Shown piece after piece: positions 61,300-64,000 of a stretch of DNA of 64,000 bases (the first letter of the stretch is position 1; each line of letters opens with the position of its first letter). The notes under the pieces are model-generated. The model was not told where the DNA came from, did not search any database, and saw nothing but the letters and a program-made list of their open reading frames with translations. The translations under genes and the position numbers were made by a program. The DNA comes from Bradyrhizobium liaoningense (lineage in GTDB: Bacteria; Pseudomonadota; Alphaproteobacteria; Rhizobiales; Xanthobacteraceae): assembly GCF_018130785.1 (NCBI RefSeq), contig NZ_JAFCJT010000004.1:236501-300500 (forward strand), in the 5' to 3' direction.

Positions 61300-61527
61300 A
61301 TGCATCGTGTCGCTCCGATGCTGACGTTACTCACTGCCGCTGTGTTCCTTGCTTTTTTGGAGCCAGTTCGAGCTGCCGAGGCGGATCGATACTGCCTGCG
61401 AGGTCGCAATTGGGGCTTTCCGGGCAATTGTCAGTTCGCCACCCGCTCGCAATGCCTGGCTGCTGCTTCTGGCACGAACGCATATTGCGGCATCAACCCG
61501 CGCTATGCCGCTCCGCGGCGGCGCTAA
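61300..61527 (+). CDS. DUF3551 small exported protein
   Basis: The 75-residue protein has a signal peptide (LTLLTAAVFLAFLEPVRAAE) and the DUF3551 core: YCLRGRNWGFPGNCQFATRS followed by QCLAAASGTNAYCGINPRYA. Four cysteines should form two disulfides in the periplasm. DUF3551 is especially frequent in Bradyrhizobium; its role is unknown. Confidence 0.87.
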   Translation: MHRVAPMLTLLTAAVFLAFLEPVRAAEADRYCLRGRNWGFPGNCQFATRSQCLAAASGTNAYCGINPRYAAPRRR

Positions 61528-61588
61528 GCGCCGCTCGGCGATTTGGCGGCACGGCATGGCAGAAGCGGTCAATCAAGGAAGGCCCCCG

Positions 61589-61861
61589 ATGCGAAAGCTT
61601 GCACTGTTCGTCATCCTGCTCTCGTTCGCAGGAATGGTCCCTTCCAGCGAATCATTTGCTCAGAGTGCGCTGCGAGGTGCCGTCATCGGTGGTGCTGTTG
61701 GTGGTCGCCGCGGCGCTGCCATAGGGGCGACGGCCGGAGCCATCGCGGGCGCCCACCGGCGACATCACCATTGGCATCGATATTATTGGAGGAACGGCAA
61801 CTGCTGGTACCGCTCGACCAGCGGAAGGTCGCATCGCGTGTCGCATCGGTACTGCCGTTGA
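61589..61861 (+). CDS. Small exported Gly/His-rich protein with glycine-zipper segment
   Basis: The 90-residue protein has a signal peptide (LFVILLSFAGMVPSSESFAQ), a glycine-zipper-like part (ALRGAVIGGAVGGRRGAAIG then ATAGAIAGA) that may insert in membranes, and an aromatic/His-rich tail (HRRHHHWHRYYWRNGNCWYR) with two cysteines. AAGGAAGG precedes the ATG at 61589. It lies 61 bases after the DUF3551 gene and may be co-transcribed. Confidence 0.75.
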   Translation: MRKLALFVILLSFAGMVPSSESFAQSALRGAVIGGAVGGRRGAAIGATAGAIAGAHRRHHHWHRYYWRNGNCWYRSTSGRSHRVSHRYCR

Positions 61862-61933
61862 GCCTTCGCGTAGCGGGCCGTGCGACTGGCCCACAGAAAA
61901 GATCGAGAACGGCAACTCAATAAGGAGATCGCA

Positions 61934-62317
61934 ATGTTCTTCGCTCAGGAAGGATTCACATATCGAAATTTTCTGATGGATATAATTGCTGTATTCGCAT
62001 TTGTCGTTTGGTTCTGGCTGCTCATTGTCATCTATGGCGACCTGTTCAGGCGCCACGACATTTCCGGATGGGGTAAGGCGCTGTGGGTGCTTGCACTTGT
62101 TCTGACCTCCTACCTCGGCATCTTTGCTTACCTCATCACCCAAGGCAGGGGAATGGCGGAACGCAGCGCTGAGCAGGCTCAGCGGGCGCGCGAGGAATTA
62201 CGGCACATCGTCGGCTTTAGTCTCGCAGACGAGATTTCCAAGCTCGATCAGCTCAAAAAATCGGGATCCATAACGGACGCCGAGTACGGGCGCCTTCGCA
62301 CCAAGCTGGTCTCCTAA
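61934..62317 (+). CDS. Membrane protein with PLDc_N-like helices and SHOCT domain
   Basis: The 127-residue protein has two membrane helices (FLMDIIAVFAFVVWFWLLIV and LWVLALVLTSYLGIFAYLIT), a connecting loop, and a C-terminal SHOCT motif (EISKLDQLKKSGSITDAEYG then RLRTKLV), a short oligomerisation or binding element. RBS AAGGAG lies close to the ATG. No function can be assigned beyond membrane anchoring. Confidence 0.8.
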   Translation: MFFAQEGFTYRNFLMDIIAVFAFVVWFWLLIVIYGDLFRRHDISGWGKALWVLALVLTSYLGIFAYLITQGRGMAERSAEQAQRAREELRHIVGFSLADEISKLDQLKKSGSITDAEYGRLRTKLVS

Positions 62318-62343
62318 CCATCGGTGAGGGAAGCGGGAGGCCC

Positions 62344-62736
62344 ATGATGTTCGCAAAGCCTTTTGGCACCGTTGGAGCTCTTATTGCTGGCTTTGCAATT
62401 GCGTGGACTGAAAGCGCGCATGCGGAAATATTCATAACAACAGCCACCATATCGCGGGGCGAGTTGGTCATCGTCGGAAGAGTAAGACGGCCCCGCGAGG
62501 CCAGCGTGGAAATGAAGATCAGTCCGAGCAAAACCGTGAAAGTCGAGAGCACTTCGACCGGAGGATTTCGGTGGATTGGACCGGAGTTTCCATCGACTTG
62601 CATCGTAAAGATCACGTCCGGACCAGATACGAGAGACGTGGTGATACAGAATTGCGGTCTCCAAGGACCAGCGGGTCCTCCAGGGCCGGCCGGACCTGCA
62701 GGCCCGATCGGACCGCCCGGGCCCAAAGGGAATTAG
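62344..62736 (+). CDS. Exported protein with collagen-like Gly-X-Y tail
   Basis: The 130-residue protein has a signal peptide (TVGALIAGFAIAWTESAHAE) and a beta-rich domain (IFITTATISRGELVIVGRVR, then SVEMKISPSKTVKVES, ending near VVIQNCG). Its tail has eight consecutive Gly-X-Y triplets (GLQGPAGPPGPAGPAGPIGP then PGPKGN). Such tails can trimerise into a collagen-type triple helix at the cell surface. It has a GGGAGG ribosome-binding site. The tail is short, so stability would need partner domains. Confidence 0.78.
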   Translation: MMFAKPFGTVGALIAGFAIAWTESAHAEIFITTATISRGELVIVGRVRRPREASVEMKISPSKTVKVESTSTGGFRWIGPEFPSTCIVKITSGPDTRDVVIQNCGLQGPAGPPGPAGPAGPIGPPGPKGN

Positions 62737-62923
62737 AAGGCAGACTTCGTCTTGCCGGTTTGCAGGTTGCCCACCGGATCGCTCTCACATCAACAATCGA
62801 GGTGTCGGTTCGAAGTCCTGACGGAGTGCTACTGCGCATTATTGGGCTTGGTCGCGTTTTCGACCGGAACCGCAGCGTGAGTTCCGCCATCCGTCCTTGT
62901 CCACCTCGACTTTGAAGCCAAGC

Positions 62924-63018
62924 GGCATCGGCGGCGAGCGCGCGCATCGCCTAATCGCCGGTGCGGCACAGGCGGCCGAGCGCGCCAAGACGCTGGTTCA
63001 GCGCCTGCTCGCTTTCGC
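62924..63018 (+). pseudogene. Histidine-kinase gene fragment
   Basis: This stretch aligns without gaps to 59139-59233 of the hybrid kinase; by hand count 9 of 95 bases differ. The shared peptide is GIGGER then [19 protein letters not shown], the region just after the phospho-His helix. Similarity stops abruptly at both ends. It is a relic of a kinase gene of this type or of a local duplication. Confidence 0.8.
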
Positions 63019-63073
63019 ACTCGATAGGACGGCGTCCAGGCGGCATCCGCATCGGTGCCGCATAAGTCAACTT

Positions 63074-63098
63074 GCCGCGCGGTCAAAAACCGCGCGGC
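63074..63098. other. Perfect ten-base inverted repeat
   Basis: Arms gccgcgcggt and accgcgcggc around caaaa. There is no adjacent T run, so it is a weak terminator candidate or an operator; it follows the kinase relic. Confidence 0.6.
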
Positions 63099-63192
63099 GA
63101 TGGGTAGCATTGCTTTTTTGATCGCAGAGTTCGTTCTCTGTTAGAGAGTAGATCTTATCGATCGTGGGTGCGCTCTCGCGAGAGGCCAGCAC

Positions 63193-63327
63193 ATGATTGA
63201 GCTTTGGAACAAGTGGTACGGGACCTTCGCCTCTGTCGAGGCGCTGGCAGCCGTCGTCGTTATTGCCGTGGTGACCGCTGGCATTCTTACGCTAATTGAG
63301 AGCCAGCGGCATAGGACAAAACATTGA
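63193..63327 (+). CDS. Small membrane peptide (44 aa)
   Basis: A frame of 44 residues: MIELWNKWYGTFASVEALAA then VVVIAVVTAGILTLIESQRH. One membrane helix (about 16-35) is flanked by aromatic and basic ends. An AGAGG ribosome-binding site lies at good distance. No family is recognised. Confidence 0.5.
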   Translation: MIELWNKWYGTFASVEALAAVVVIAVVTAGILTLIESQRHRTKH

Positions 63328-63401
63328 TGGGGAGGCGTAGGAAAACGGTCAGCTGGACCATCCGGTGAGAGGCGTTAAATGCTCCTATGCAGGAGGATCA
63401 A

Positions 63402-63767
63402 ATGATCCTTTCTCGTGCAAGCTGGACACACAGGAATGCTCCTTGGCAGGAAGCATTATGCACATGCGCGGTGTTGAGCATACTGGTCGCGGCTCCTGCA
63501 TTCTTGATGATACTCCTGCTGGATTCCCAGCTCCTCTTACCAGCGCTCAGTATTCTATTTTTCTCAGACGCGATGATCACTGCGCTCTTGGCTTGGGCAA
63601 AGTCGGGAAATGCGACATTCGAAAATGTAACGCTATGGGATGTTGCCGGGGCATTGACCATGTTGGGTTGTGCCGCAGCGATTCTTGGCGAACCAGATCA
63701 AGTGGCACTGCTTTTCGAGCAACCGGTCGGACAACATTCGGACGCGGCTCCAAGCGATAGCCCCTGA
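63402..63767 (+). CDS. Small membrane protein (121 aa)
   Basis: The 121-residue protein has three predicted helices (LCTCAVLSILVAAPAFLMIL, LLPALSILFFSDAMITALLA and VTLWDVAGALTMLGCAAAIL) and a polar C-terminus. The ATG at 63402 has the ribosome-binding site AGGAGG; an ATG at 63387 lies upstream of it. The pattern resembles small three-helix proteins of unknown role in Rhizobiales. Confidence 0.7.
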   Translation: MILSRASWTHRNAPWQEALCTCAVLSILVAAPAFLMILLLDSQLLLPALSILFFSDAMITALLAWAKSGNATFENVTLWDVAGALTMLGCAAAILGEPDQVALLFEQPVGQHSDAAPSDSP

Positions 63768-63864
63768 TAACCGGCGACGTTAGGCCCCCGTTTCTTGGTG
63801 GCAGGTATCGCTCAACCGATCCTCGCTTGGAGCTGTCCATTCCCCTGCACCGGGGACATGACTC

Positions 63865-64000
63865 GTGCTTGATTATTTCAATACAGATGTCCTTAGCGTC
63901 CTCTTGCAGGTCGTTCTGATCGATCTTGTTCTCGCTGGCGACAACGCCATCGTCATCGGTCTTGCCGCAGCGGGACTTCCTCAGGCGCAACGAGGCAAGG
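63865..64000 (+). CDS. TerC/YjbE-family membrane protein, cut by window end
   Basis: The 45 visible codons from a GTG at 63865 read LDYFNTDVLSVLLQVVLIDL then VLAGDNAIVIGLAAAGLPQA. The VLAGDNAIVIG motif, with its Asp-Asn pair inside a helix, is the hallmark of TerC/YjbE proteins, linked to manganese export and metallation of exported proteins. A GGGGAC site precedes the GTG. The gene continues beyond the window. Confidence 0.85.
   Translation, partial: MLDYFNTDVLSVLLQVVLIDLVLAGDNAIVIGLAAAGLPQAQRGK

Larger units (their letters stand above)
62737..63192. other. Decayed stretch containing a histidine-kinase fragment and hairpin
   Basis: No complete gene. The stretch contains the 95-bp kinase relic (62924-63018) and a perfect ten-base hairpin (63074-63098). 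The remainder shows no credible reading frame on either strand. Confidence 0.6.

Noticed and set aside
63074..63098. Considered as a terminator
   Set aside because: The stem is perfect but no T run follows on either strand.

Overview
The window looks like chromosomal DNA of a Bradyrhizobium-type alphaproteobacterium (Bradyrhizobiaceae/Nitrobacteraceae). The support is very high GC with typical Rhizobiales codon use, an NdvA-type cyclic beta-glucan exporter, a DUF1013/TrcR-type cell-cycle regulator, the gene order ispH-thrB-rnhA, a DUF3551 protein, a TAXI-type TRAP transporter with DUF1850, and many palindromic intergenic repeats of the kind scattered through these genomes. I see no rRNA, tRNA, CRISPR array, complete insertion sequence or prophage. 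The assignment rests on pattern recognition; no database was searched.

Layout. 0.1-7 kb: small hypotheticals, a large DUF2235 lipase-like membrane protein, and a translationally coupled NarL-type response regulator and 7TM sensor kinase pair. 7-12.5 kb: small exported proteins, a PQQ-type beta-propeller protein with a small MntP/LysE-like membrane partner, and two anchored proteins. An 82-residue gene there has a perfect TTAA-N7-TTAA (CtrA-like) box upstream. 12.5-17.6 kb: a degradative-looking group with two nitronate monooxygenase paralogues, an acyl-CoA ligase and a thioesterase. 17.7-24.5 kb: aspartase, a YqaA/DedA protein, an unlinked HisE, an NMT1-like binding protein and NdvA. 24.6-33 kb: DacA-type carboxypeptidase, FadD, DUF924, peroxiredoxin, rnhA-thrB-ispH and TrcR with a clear terminator. 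33-41 kb: PrpE, two TPR/LprI-like paralogues, a CPA1 antiporter, a membrane protein and an SDR. 41-46 kb: DUF1850, fused TRAP permease and TAXI binding protein, plus small exported proteins. 46-60 kb: a lysozyme-like exported protein, NUDIX hydrolase, thioesterase, aldo/keto reductase, TTC38-like protein, a kinase with an ABC_sub_bind sensor, an isochorismatase-fold hydrolase, amine oxidase, RibD-C reductase, nitrobindin-like protein and a hybrid kinase.

60.1-63.9 kb is different: less GC-rich and made almost entirely of very small genes. It holds a frameshifted zinc-ribbon gene coupled through overlapping stop/start codons to a 48-aa and then a 22-aa membrane peptide. It also holds other one-helix micro-proteins, a collagen-like Gly-X-Y tail protein, and a 95-bp relic of a histidine-kinase gene resembling the intact hybrid kinase 3.8 kb upstream. 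The window ends inside a TerC-family gene.

Functionally most of the window is housekeeping plus membrane/envelope and fatty-acid or organic-acid metabolism (four acyl-CoA-forming or hydrolysing enzymes). The points most worth follow-up are the micro-gene region, the Gln-for-His nitronate monooxygenase paralogue, the two CtrA-like boxes, and the families of composite palindromic repeats.
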